63,062 bases of DNA, from the NCBI GenBank assembly GCA_025201805.1, contig MU619310.1, positions 84,294 through 147,355 of the forward strand, in the 5' to 3' direction. Source of the stretch: Parasitella parasitica (lineage: Eukaryota; Mucoromycota; Mucoromycetes; Mucorales; Mucoraceae). Positions 1 to 12,355 of this stretch are shown here, piece by piece. The notes beneath the pieces are model-generated. The model saw nothing but the letters and a program-made list of their open reading frames with translations, was not told the origin of the DNA and did no database searches. Position 1 is the first letter of the stretch. Every line of letters begins with the position of its first letter. A program made the position numbers and the translations under genes.

Positions 1-850
1 AAAATATGCAATTCCATGGATTTGCCCATTTATACACCCATATGGAATATCGTCCATGTTTTCGTTTTTGTGTGGAAGTGCAATAGATGGTGTCTGTACA
101 TTTTGGAGAAACAGTTTGGTATCGTTCTGAGCTTTTCAACTGGTCAAGAAAGGCTATAAACTAAGTGATAAGAGGTGGCTTCAGGACATTAATTCACACT
201 TTTTCAGCATATATTTGATCATAAATGATAGGAGCTAATAGCAAGAGCTTATTTATACATTTCCACCAAATCACTGAAATGTGAATTGGATCATTGACTA
301 TTATATAGCCAATTCGATTTATTGACGTTGCCAGATTCAATACACAACCACTTATAAACTGGCTAATAATAACCTCACAATTTTTACAGTTCGTATTGTT
401 CAACCTGGAATTTATCTGCAGCTGTTCCTTCTAAACCAATCAAGATCTGACGCGGTAACTTCAAAGGAGATAATGTAAATTGCATTGTCGCAAACTCATT
501 GCTGTAACTTATAAATATGGATAGTCCAGCGTAATTGTCGTTGCGGTGCAAATATAGTGTTATGGGCACCCTCAGGATGAAACTATCTGAAATACTTGAT
601 TGTTATCATTCCTCATTGAATAACAAAAGATTCAGAAACTTGTGAGTTAACCGTTCTTCATATAACATGTCGAGTAGTAGCTCTAATGGAATACACAAGG
701 CCAAACATTTCTGGATGCTAGCCGTCTTCTTATTTTTTTCATATAATGGTTTTGCTAGCATGCCTACAAACAGAGGTAAAGATTGATAGCAGTTTTTCCA
801 AACCCAAAATTTTATAAACTCAAATATCCGCCAACGAAAACTGGCCAAAT
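1..850 (-). CDS. Unrecognised gene, partial at window edge
   Basis: Three open stretches on the minus strand read as exons of one gene. The first (about 848-645) is hydrophobic and aromatic-rich (RWRIFEFIKFWVWKNC). It ends at a plausible donor, and an acceptor near 590 opens the next stretch (DSFILRVPITLYLHRNDN). A further stretch runs to about 194, and another frame (reading ...FLDQLKSSERYQTV...) continues off the left edge. The junction near 384 could not be solved with a canonical intron, so the gene may carry a small indel or be decaying. No ATG was fixed for the first exon. I do not recognise the family and infer no function. Confidence 0.35.
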
Positions 851-869
851 ATTCGTGCTGCTTCCCATT

Positions 870-911
870 CCCTCTTTCCTCTTTCCTCTTTCCTCTTTCC
901 TTTTTCCTTTT
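870..911. repeat. CTTTCCTC-type microsatellite
   Basis: An 8-nt pyrimidine unit is repeated about four times. It lies between the unrecognised minus-strand gene and the SEC23 start and could belong to the SEC23 5' leader or core promoter. Confidence 0.8.
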
Positions 912-942
912 CCACTCTGCTTCTTTTTACTTTAACATACAG

Positions 943-3614
<2,672 letters not shown>

Positions 3615-4857
3615 ACGTAAAATGAAGAAGGAATCTCTCTCTCTTTTTGCCTTGCTGGAGATTGACGTTTCTTCCTTAATATATATATATTTTTTTTTTT
3701 ATATGCTATCTTCTACATTAAAAAAATCAACAAACTTGACTACTACATATCCCCTTATAATTAAATCCCTCGACTCCATAACGCATGTTTTGTTGTTTTG
3801 ATTTGAACCCAAAAGCAAGCACCCTCTCATTGAATGTCAATTTGACGGGGTTATTTGCATTTAAATCACATTTTAAGAAGCTTGGAGAAAAAAAGAAAAA
3901 AAAAAAAAGACTTTACATTGCCCAGTGGAAATCAAGTAAATGCCTAAATAACCTTATGGATATTTACTTTTTCATCCATAGAAAGGCTTTTATTAGATAG
4001 CGCCAGCTTTTCGCTATGTTTTGCATGTTTGGCCTTGGTTCTAGTGTTCATTTATCTCGTTTTTTTTAGGCCCAAGTCTGTCGATCTTATCTCTACATCA
4101 CCCTGATTAAACAGTGATAAAAGAGTATTTTTGCTTTTTAAAGACTTTTTTTTTTTCTCACACACTCTCTTATTGAAACCATATAAAAAGAAGCCATTTT
4201 TTCAATTGTTTTCTTTCAAGGAAAATGCTCAAGTCTGTTTAGCAGAAGTTATGAGCAAACGTCTCCTAATAATGAAAGTAAAAACAATTTTTGCGCATAG
4301 CTTTAGCTAGATACATCGCCGAATAAAATCCAAGTAATGCTCAAATAGCCCTGAGCATGGCGGCATTAATCAGACTTAAAACAGGTGTTATTTTGCTTTG
4401 TATCAAGACGTATATGCAATTATCTGTGATTTTCATATGAAAATTGCTGATAACTTGTTTTTATTAAAAGTTGTTTGATCTAGTGTTGTTTCGACTTGAA
4501 GTTGGCTTTTACTACATAATTCCCTACAGTAAACAGGGTTATATAGTTGCATCAACTTAAAAGTACAAGTAAAGCTTGTGGTTATCGTCTTTGAGTCTGT
4601 TCGTTGCATTTTACTCAATCACCATAATCTTCATTGAAATATCTTCGAGAGACCAATGGCTAATTGATGTTAATTAACTATTTTCCTTTTTTTACGGTGT
4701 TAAATTGACTCATGCAAAATCATCATAAGAAGCTATGGCTTTGGAGGGTAGAGTGGAAGAGTGATTGCTGAAGAATTTCTGACGCAGGCTCTGGTTTTCT
4801 TGGCAATCTCTTCAATGATGGTATATTCTGCAGAATATCAACGAGGCAGAGTTTACT

Positions 4858-4859
<2 letters not shown>

Positions 4860-4917
<58 letters not shown>
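4860..4917. repeat. Poly(A) tract, 58 nt
   Basis: An uninterrupted run of 58 A. Such length is unusual for a fungal intergenic region and could be the tail of a retro-inserted transcript or an expanded mononucleotide repeat. Exact length is unreliable in any assembly. Confidence 0.9.
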
Positions 4918-4919
<2 letters not shown>

Positions 4920-4920
4920 C

Positions 4921-5163
4921 GTCGGTTATTACCTAAACCTGCATCTGTTTGACCAAAAAGTTCAGTGGATTACCATAACTGATGTTGGCGTCTTCTATAT
5001 GGTCGTATTGCTCGCCATTTGTGTTGGTGTCATTTTGCGTATGACCGATTTTATTAGCCTTTCGAGCGTGCAAGAAATTTCATCCAACATGGCAATCGAT
5101 ATATATTACTCAGGGGCGCTTTATATCCATCGCGATCCCTTTATACGTTACTGCATACAGTGA
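4921..5163 (+). pseudogene. Orphan membrane-protein fragment
   Basis: An open frame of 80 codons without a good start runs from the 3' edge of the poly(A) tract to a TGA. It contains one clear hydrophobic segment (VGVFYMVVLLAICVGVILRM) preceded by a Trp-containing stretch. This faintly recalls the last helix of GOST-type seven-helix proteins, but the match is only by eye. The frame on the other side of the tract (about 4761-4858) is also open. I read it as a broken fragment, not an expressed gene. Confidence 0.25.
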
Positions 5164-5262
5164 TAAATTAGCAAACAACTGATTCAGTTTAACTTTTGCG
5201 TGGAATTACAAATTAGTTTTATTTGGAACTGAGATTTAGATATTCCAAATGAAAGAATAGCT

Positions 5263-5889
5263 TTAATTGATGATGAGAGCAAGGCAAGCAGCGATAGCAA
5301 ACATCAAAGCACCAGTGTAAGTCAAAGAATTAGCATTGCTAGGAGACTGAGTGGTAGTGGCAGCTGAGCCTGTAGTAGAGCCAGAGGATGAGGACGAGCC
5401 GTCAGCGTTGATACACATGCTGTTATTCCAGTTGGGAACAATGTCAGCAAGAACAACATCAATACATTGGTATAATTCACCATCGCCGCCATTATAAACA
5501 ATCTGGATAGTAGCATTGGCGCCAGCTTTAGCAGCAGAGTTCTTTGTCAGGTCAAGAGACAAACAGGCGGCTTGAGGATAGGAACGAGTGCCCGTGGCGA
5601 CTGCAACATTAGCAGAGTTGTTTGAGAAATCGGCAACGGCAGGCTCGTTCTCAACCAACAAGTTGATCATGTAAGAGTAAGACGTGTGGCCAGAGTTAAT
5701 TTCAACAAAACCGTCATTCAAAGGAAATTGCGATCGTGTGCCAACAGAGTCGAAGCCGCCACAGGGAGCAGTAGGCTCCTTTGTCTCGTCGAAACCTCGA
5801 GAATTTGGATAGGACACAGTGTAATGAGCCAACACGCTTTGAACAGAAATCAATGCGACGATAAATGCGATACAGAGACGTTGAGACAT
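5263..5889 (-). CDS. BIM1-like (X325) copper-binding GPI-type protein
   Basis: Single-exon gene of 208 aa. Residues 1-21 form a signal peptide ending ...VLA, so the mature protein starts with His (HYTVSYPNSRGFDE). A mature N-terminal His is the hallmark of LPMO-like copper sites. The CGGF motif, the later GHTSYSYMINL segment and paired cysteines match the BIM1/Cbi1 (X325) family. In that family the copper is held by the N-terminal amine and His side chains plus an Asp, and the proteins act in copper uptake at the cell surface instead of cutting polysaccharide. A Ser/Thr-rich linker (about 165-185) and a C-terminal hydrophobic tail suggest a GPI anchor. The start is fixed by the signal peptide. 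Copper role is from the family; the His-first architecture is seen. Confidence 0.85.
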   Translation of the reverse strand: MSQRLCIAFIVALISVQSVLAHYTVSYPNSRGFDETKEPTAPCGGFDSVGTRSQFPLNDGFVEINSGHTSYSYMINLLVENEPAVADFSNNSANVAVATGTRSYPQAACLSLDLTKNSAAKAGANATIQIVYNGGDGELYQCIDVVLADIVPNWNNSMCINADGSSSSSGSTTGSAATTTQSPSNANSLTYTGALMFAIAACLALIIN

Positions 5890-7876
5890 GTTGGTGCAAT
5901 GTAGAAAATTTCAGAGGAAAAAAGAAGGTGCGAGTACAGAAAAATACCTGGCTATCAGAAAATAAATGGCGCTAACTGGAAAATGATTGGCCGTTTGTTA
6001 GCAAATATAACTCATTTTTGCTGTACTTTGGGCTATGATTGGACAATAATTTGATACGTCGTACTTATTGCGATGCTCTTTTACCATGCGACTTCATCTC
6101 AATCTGACATTACTATCTATACATTGGGATTCTATAAAGCAAGCTAAATGCAGAAAGAAAAAACAGATGATTTTGATTACTTTTTGTAAACAATTTATAA
6201 ATCGAAATGTCACTTACCCAATAGTCAACATCAAATATGCAGCCCAGCTTCGTAGTATTGATTGTTGTTGATTGTGTGCATCATGAAAGCAAATTGGCTG
6301 TTCAAGTGCTGATTAGTCCGCAAGACTGACTGATCTGACACTTTTTGTTCTTAATCATCGACAGCAATAAAGCGTCTTTTGCGACCATTAAACGTAAATG
6401 ACATAGATGACAAGTTATTATTAACAAGATTGAATGTGAAAAATAGTAGTTGATATGTACTTTGTTTAATAGAATAAATCGAAAATGTGGAGGTTTACAC
6501 ATGATTTCTAACTTCAGGGCTTTAATAATAAACGAGATTTCCGGTTTGAATCGAACTGTACTCGAGATAAGATATTAACAAGTCAGGACTTTTTTTTTTT
6601 TTTTTCAATGTTAGTTGGATATGCGCAAAAATAGTCAATATTCAGCGCATGGTTAATAATTTATATTCAAGGCCGAATGTGGATAAATGTTTTGTTTCTT
6701 TACTCGTCAGATGCCAATAGCGACATAACCACAAGAGACTTTAGATGACGAGCTAGTCACCCCGCCCACTCTGGCGATTTTTACACCTTTGCTACACTAC
6801 GGTAAAAGTTGACCTTCGTTTACGCGGCGTCCATCTCGCTCTGCGAGGCTGTCAGTCTCCAAAATAAATGAAAATTTATTGGATTTGTACGGTATAAGAG
6901 GAAATAGCCGATAAAGGAAGATTTCAGTAAAAACGACATTTTTCGTGCATTCAAGTGGAATTCGTTTTTGCTTCTCATCCTCAGATTGCTCTATCAGAAC
7001 TTTTATAAAAGCCAGGAGTTTGGACTCTCGAAAGAGCAACGAATAATGGGCCATGAGGGAATACAGGCTTTGGAAGGTATAAACCCTCTTTTTGCAAAGT
7101 TTGTCAGTGGGCCTTGTTTACAGACATTGAAAAGGTAAGCGTTATGGGAAACTGATGTCTTTGGAAGTTGCTGGGGGGGACTCATTAAGCGAATTTAAAG
7201 AAATTTTCGGAATAAGGACCACATCACCAATTTCCGAACCCGAGATGATTCTTGCAGATATAACAGTTGAGAGAAGGGCCTCGATAATCAATCTTGTGCC
7301 ATTACAAAGACCGGTAAATGGGCTAATGTTTCTTAGCAGGGTTAAAGTTTCAGTAGATGAGGAGGAAGACCACCAACATCAATGTTGTTCATCATTTCTA
7401 GGAGACACTGCACTTGAGCTACCTCAGAAGGACATTTATCAGCGCTACGATATATGACTTCTTGGCCAGGAATTTGAGCAAGTATGATATCATTTATGGA
7501 CATCGGCATTCATTGGTGTCATTACAACTGAGTTAGTGAGTATGTCTACCCAGGGACGGGATATCATATCAGCACCGACTGTACCCAAAAGAGAGAGTGT
7601 GCATTTCTTAAGAGAATACACGTTGGTACCAGGAATCACCATATCGAATGACATGGGAATATAATCGGTATCAGCAGCAGGAGCAAAATCATTGCCGTTA
7701 AACCTGAATCCTGGAACTTTACCATTACCAACATACAAAAGATAATTGGCAAAAGTCTGCAGTTGATTAGCAAGCTCATCTGTACTCGTTGGCCTGTTAT
7801 ATCTTTCTTTCTCTACCATCCGCATGAAAGATTATAGCTTGAGATTGGGAAGTCTCAGAATTCACGCATTGTTGGC
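5890..7876. other. Intergenic, no convincing gene
   Basis: Mostly AT-rich, with a T16 run at 6590-6605. Short open frames occur at 6797-7054 (minus), 7155-7457 (plus) and 7490-7825 (minus, 111 aa, including SRPWVDILTNSVVM). The last looks protein-like and may be retroelement debris next to the DIRS remnant, but I recognise no domain. Confidence 0.5.
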
Positions 7877-9208
7877 TTGCTGCTCATCTGCTATCTCATG
7901 GGCAATTTGGGACATGTCCATACGGATGCATTTACCATTCCGTGGACGACGTTCCCGAATCCCTACATCAATCCCGCTTGGAATTTGATCACTCGCGTCT
8001 TACACAAGATTATCCAGGAACAGCTTCCTATGATGACTCTGGTGGTACCCTTCTGGTCCAGCGCTCTCTGGTTTTCCCCTGGTTCAACGGTTGGCTCTGA
8101 CGGATCCTTGGTTATTACCTCCTCAATCGGTACAGACGACATCTCTCCGGACCCAGCACCCTCTAATTCGCAAAATTGGATGCTATCCGTGCAGAAATTA
8201 TCCGGGCAAAGATTATAAGGTCTGGTCTTAATGAAGACGCTTCTACGGCGTTGATTAGTCAACAATTGGCAAATACAGCAACTACCAAACAATACCGATT
8301 AAATTAAATCCGTTCTCTAGAATGGGCTCAAACTAATCGCGTCTCATTTATTCAATTTTCTGGTTCTGATCTGGTGAATTTCTTGGCTTTCATGCATCAA
8401 ACTCGTAATCTCCAAGTGTCTACTCTCAAAACTGTTCGTGTAGCTGTTACTCCTTTTAATGATCACTCACGATCCATCAGTGAAGATCCTTTGGTGAACT
8501 CATATTTTGACGCTTTAACTCATCAAGCTCCACCTATAGAAATATATAAAGACACGGTTGACATGTCCCCATATATGGAATTTGCTCGACTGATCCCATC
8601 ACGACGCAGTACTTTTATATTACAGCTTCAACAGAAATTGGCTTTCTTGCTATCCATGGCGGCCTTTATGCGTCCTTCGGATCTGGCGCAGATTACTTTC
8701 GCGTCTTGTCAAGTCGACTCTATACTGGCTGCCTTAAAATTAAGGTGGTTGCTCCCAAAGAGAAACGCTAGAAACGTACAATCATCAAGCCCTTCACCAT
8801 ACACCCACATAATATGGATATTGAACTCCTGTCTGGTTCATTTATTTAGGGTTTTAAGACACCATCCAGGTCTCATGTTACGTCCTCAAGATTCTTTACT
8901 GTTCGTCAAAGTCTAACAACATCCGGAAACCTTTGGCTGCTGCAACAATTTCTTCTTGGTTGCATAAACATTTTATTTCTAAATCTATAGCAGAATCTCG
9001 GCTGTCGATTCGGTCGTTGGCTTCCTCCAGTGCAATGGAGAGTGGGATTCAATTGGACGATTTGGTTACTCTAGGAAACTGGGCATCTTCAGATGCTTTA
9101 GCAAATCACTACCAACGTAATCACATGACTACCATCGATTTTACTTCTACGACACTTTCGGCTTCTACTACTGAGGGATTCTTTGATGCTGCTGCTTCCT
9201 TTGAATGA
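7877..9208 (+). mobile_element. DIRS-like tyrosine-recombinase retroelement remnant
   Basis: Two parts of one element in order. The first (7877-8218) matches the region after the RT/RNase H of DIRS elements (DAFTIPW, NPYINPAWNLITRVLHK, TLVVPFWSSALWF). The second (about 8230-9208) is a tyrosine recombinase: KLAFLLSMAAFMRPSDLAQI carries the first catalytic Arg, and SIRSLASSSAMESGIQLDDL...GNWASSDALANHYQRN carries the second Arg box and the presumed nucleophilic Tyr. In-frame stops (after KQYRLN near 8305 and after LLFVKV near 8916) and frame breaks show it is dead. The RT domain proper is missing upstream. Confidence 0.8.
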
Positions 9209-9239
9209 TTCTCTTTAGATCTCTGGATCAGCACTATAA

Positions 9240-9341
9240 TAACATTTCCTATTTTGTTCGGACTGTCTCGAACAACTCGCAAGAGAATTTTCTCAACCAA
9301 GAATTGCAAATTAGACCTGAGGAACAAAATAGGAAATGTTA
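9240..9341. repeat. 20-bp perfect inverted repeat at DIRS 3' side
   Basis: Positions 9240-9259 (starting TAACATTTCC) are exactly complementary to 9322-9341 (ending GGAAATGTTA), separated by 62 nt. It lies just after the recombinase frame, where DIRS elements carry inverted termini and an internal complementary region, so it may be part of the element end. Confidence 0.75.
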
Positions 9342-9494
9342 GAGCCCACCCTTCTTTACTTATTTTCTATTTCTTTACTTCTCTTTTTTATTCCGAGCGA
9401 AAACATGATTAATAGTTCTAGATATAATTCTTTATTTCTTTATATAATTTCTAAATTCGCTATTAATAAAGTTCAAGAAGATGTTGGCACTATA

Positions 9495-10654
9495 CAGTCG
9501 ACGAAAAAAGGTTGGCCCAATAAAAAAAAATAATAGGCCAGTTTGAAATGAAAATGGATCACCGATTTTGAAAATGGGTCAACCAATGAAAATGGGTCAT
9601 AATTTGAAAATGGGTCACTAAGACGAAAATGGTTCATTGTTTTGAAAATGGGTCACCCAGTACGAAAATGGGTCACCAATACAGAAATGTAATGAGGATT
9701 GGCCGAATTCTCTCTTCTTTTTCTCTTCTTGAATTTTTTCATATTGCTCGACATGAACGAAGAATACAATTTTGACAGTGAGACAGTACCTGTGATGATA
9801 TACAATCATATATGGACTGGGAAGAAACTGCAGCAGTAAATGCAGCACAAAAAGAAGCTAAGAGGAAGACCAAACCTCACTCCAAGGAGCCCTTCCTTGA
9901 TGTAGTGAAGAAGGAAAGGGGATCATACATTACCAAGAACGAAGTAAAGGTAGTCAATTTGATCAATTTGTTGCAAGAGTTTGAGAATATGTCTATCAGT
10001 GAAGCGGGTAGAAAGGTAGGGCTCTCCAAGTCAACAGCTATTCGTAAAGTCAAGCAGTGGGATCAAATGACAAGCGAAATAGCTGAAAAAGGGTTCCCTG
10101 ATTCTATCGCAATCAAAGAAGGAAAGGGACGACCCACAATACTCAAAGACGAACATACTGTATTTATCTTTGAGCTGCTGGCTAATGAGCCAACATTGAC
10201 AGTTGAAGCTGTTACAGACCACCTGTCAAAAGAATTTAGAGATATACAGATCACCCTTAGATCAGTGGAAAATCATATGAAGAAGAAGAAGTGTCGCCTA
10301 ACCTACAAGCGTATCATTCCTAGATATTATGGCAGGAACACGGATGAAACTGTTACCAAAAGACGAGATGCGGTAGCATACTGGGTTAACCAGAACATAG
10401 ACTTTATGAATGAATGTGTATTCTTGGATGAAGCTGGCTTTAACAGGAGTATGCATCGCTCATATGGATGGTCTGAGGCTGGAACACCTTGCAAAATTGA
10501 TGTTCAAACGAAGGGAGCAAATGTCAGCATCTTGGGTGCTATTTGTAAAAGTGGTTTAATCACATTATCCAGAAAACAAGTTGTACTTGGTGCTAGGAGT
10601 GGAAAACGAACTCGAACTGGTGAGAAATCTCAGGCCCCCAAGAGGAAAGGTACT
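9495..10654 (+). mobile_element. Tc1/mariner-like element, copy 1, 3'-truncated
   Basis: Starts at CAGTCGACGAAAAAAGG directly after a TA dinucleotide, as expected for Tc1/mariner. The transposase frame begins at ATG 9812. Its first 281 residues are identical to copy 2 (15898-17524), including the N-terminal helix-turn-helix region and the first catalytic Asp (VFLDEAGF). Homology stops at 10654 after KRKGT, and the frame then runs by chance to 10903. The second Asp, the Glu and the 3' terminal repeat are lost, so this copy cannot make active enzyme. Confidence 0.88.
9546..9690 (+). repeat. Subterminal iterons (GAAAATGGGTCA)
   Basis: About eight copies of a 12-nt unit, GAAAATGG(G/A)TCA, with variable 5-9 nt spacers, lie between the terminal repeat and the transposase gene. 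The same array occurs inverted at about 17395-17524 in copy 2, while its 3' end (15946-16010) has only three. They are likely transposase-binding sites. Confidence 0.8.
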
Positions 10655-12303
10655 TTCTGCTGCCTCTTCAAATTTAATAAAAATTCCAACCACGGCTATA
10701 CAGCCGAACAAAGCAGAAATGAGACGAGTTCATGTGATAATGATGATGATAAAATAATACAGAAAGAATTCTTGATACTTAAAATAAAGATACTGTTGTA
10801 TCTATGGTCAATATATCGAATATCTAATAGAATGATACTCAATGCTTGCATATTACAGATAAGTAAGAGTTTGTTGACACAGACTTCAACTTGTAATACA
10901 TAAGATCTACAATCACTCGTTGTACATAGTCAAAAACTAAGATGGGACGACTTTGCAGAACAAAAACAATCAAGAAGTTTATAAAGAGTAGTATTATTCA
11001 TCAAATAAAGACCACCTAATTTTTATAAAGTCCTGTCGTCATTTACCGACTCTTTTATTTAATCTTAAGATAAAACAGATACACGATGGCAACCAACAGC
11101 GGATAATCGACACCACAAAATGCAAAGCGGTATTTCCTGGTAGCAATACAATATGACCAATATAGTATGATCTTGTCTTCCAAATCATCTAGGCCTAATC
11201 TCAATTATGTTATGAAACCTAGATTGAGTCGTTTATCTACAGATACCAAGAAAAAAAGTGAGAAACAAGAGTTACCCGTTAACTGAAAATGTTAATCGGA
11301 AATTTGTTACCAAAGCAATCATTTTTCAGTTCGCACCGTGCAACCTTACTAGCCTAAGCATCTTGGACACGTAAAAGAACCTGTTACTAAGTTTCCCGCC
11401 TTCCAACTCATACTAAAGGCCGTCCTGCAAAGTACAGTCGCAATGGCGTTCTGTTGGTGAGTAACCAATATACTAGCCCAAAGCATCTTTTACACGTAAA
11501 AGAACCTGTTACTAAGTTTCCCGCCTTCCAACTCATACTAAAGGCCGTCCTGCAAAGTACAGTCGCAATGGCGTTCTGTTGGTGAGCAGCCAACATACTA
11601 GTCCAAAGCATCCTTTACGCTTGCCCAAGATGATAAAAAGAAGTGATCCTGTGATTTTAACCAAGGCATTTGAAAAAGGAAGATGAAAGGCATTATTAGG
11701 AATATATAAAAGCATAATAAATAAGTAGTTATCTTACATTAGTATTGTCTTCGCTAGCGCTAATCATATAAATAGCCTTATTCATATCGACTTTCAGTCC
11801 ATGTGCTTATCAATAACCGATTCCATCTACCATTTTCATCTACTAAAGATTCAAGATTAAATAGATCATGGTTTACGTATTTCCAGTTATAAACAACTTC
11901 ATCCTCTCCGTTTGAAAGTATTTTTTGTTAAAATACATAGTGCATCAAACCTGGATTGAAACAACAGTTTTTTTTTATGACGACAGGTGTCCTGATCATA
12001 CTAGTAGCTAATTATAAAATACGCGTTTAATACAGAATAAAAAGCATCTAATACAACTATTACCTTTCACTTTTACAGAATGAGGAAACCCACTGTGGTC
12101 AAAAACTATTCTTGTATTTCTTCATCTTCGTTTGCAACATTCTTTTGCTTAAATAACCATGTGAAATGCTTATCAGCAGTTTAAAAAAATTAAAAAAAAA
12201 ATTCAGTGTACGTCACAAATATATTTAAGGCTGCGATTGAGTTTGCGGAAGTACGGTATTAGTAATAACGCGCATCTTAGTTTTTTTCTGTTGTTGATGG
12301 GCT
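10655..12303. other. Intergenic within transposon island
   Basis: AT-rich sequence between Tc1-like copy 1 and the nuclease-signature gene. The only structure seen is the tandem duplication at 11348-11596. No gene is supported. Confidence 0.6.
11348..11596. repeat. Tandem duplication, about 125-bp unit
   Basis: Two adjacent units (11348-11471, 11472-11596) are nearly identical, and the first 15-25 nt of a third unit follow (ACTAGTCCAAAGCATC). Shared landmarks are GTAAAAGAACCTGTTACTAA and CAATGGCGTTCTGTTGGTGA. Function unknown. Confidence 0.85.
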
Positions 12304-12355
12304 ATGTCTTCCAAGAGAAAAACGACGAACTATTGCTGCTGATGCACAGTGGTGC

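Larger units (their letters stand above)
3615..5262. other. Non-coding interval with poly(A) tract
   Basis: After SEC23 the sequence is AT-rich without a convincing gene, apart from a short open frame at 4921-5163. Open frames here are short and compositionally biased. A run of 58 A residues interrupts the right half. Confidence 0.6.

Noticed and set aside
6535-6565. tRNA-like box B (GGTTTGAATCGAAC)
   Set aside because: The flanking bases do not pair into a T stem and no box A or acceptor stem was found.
10655-10903. Continuation of the copy 1 transposase frame to 363 aa as a real C-terminus
   Set aside because: Comparison with copy 2 shows homology ends at 10654; the tail is chance reading of flanking DNA without catalytic residues.
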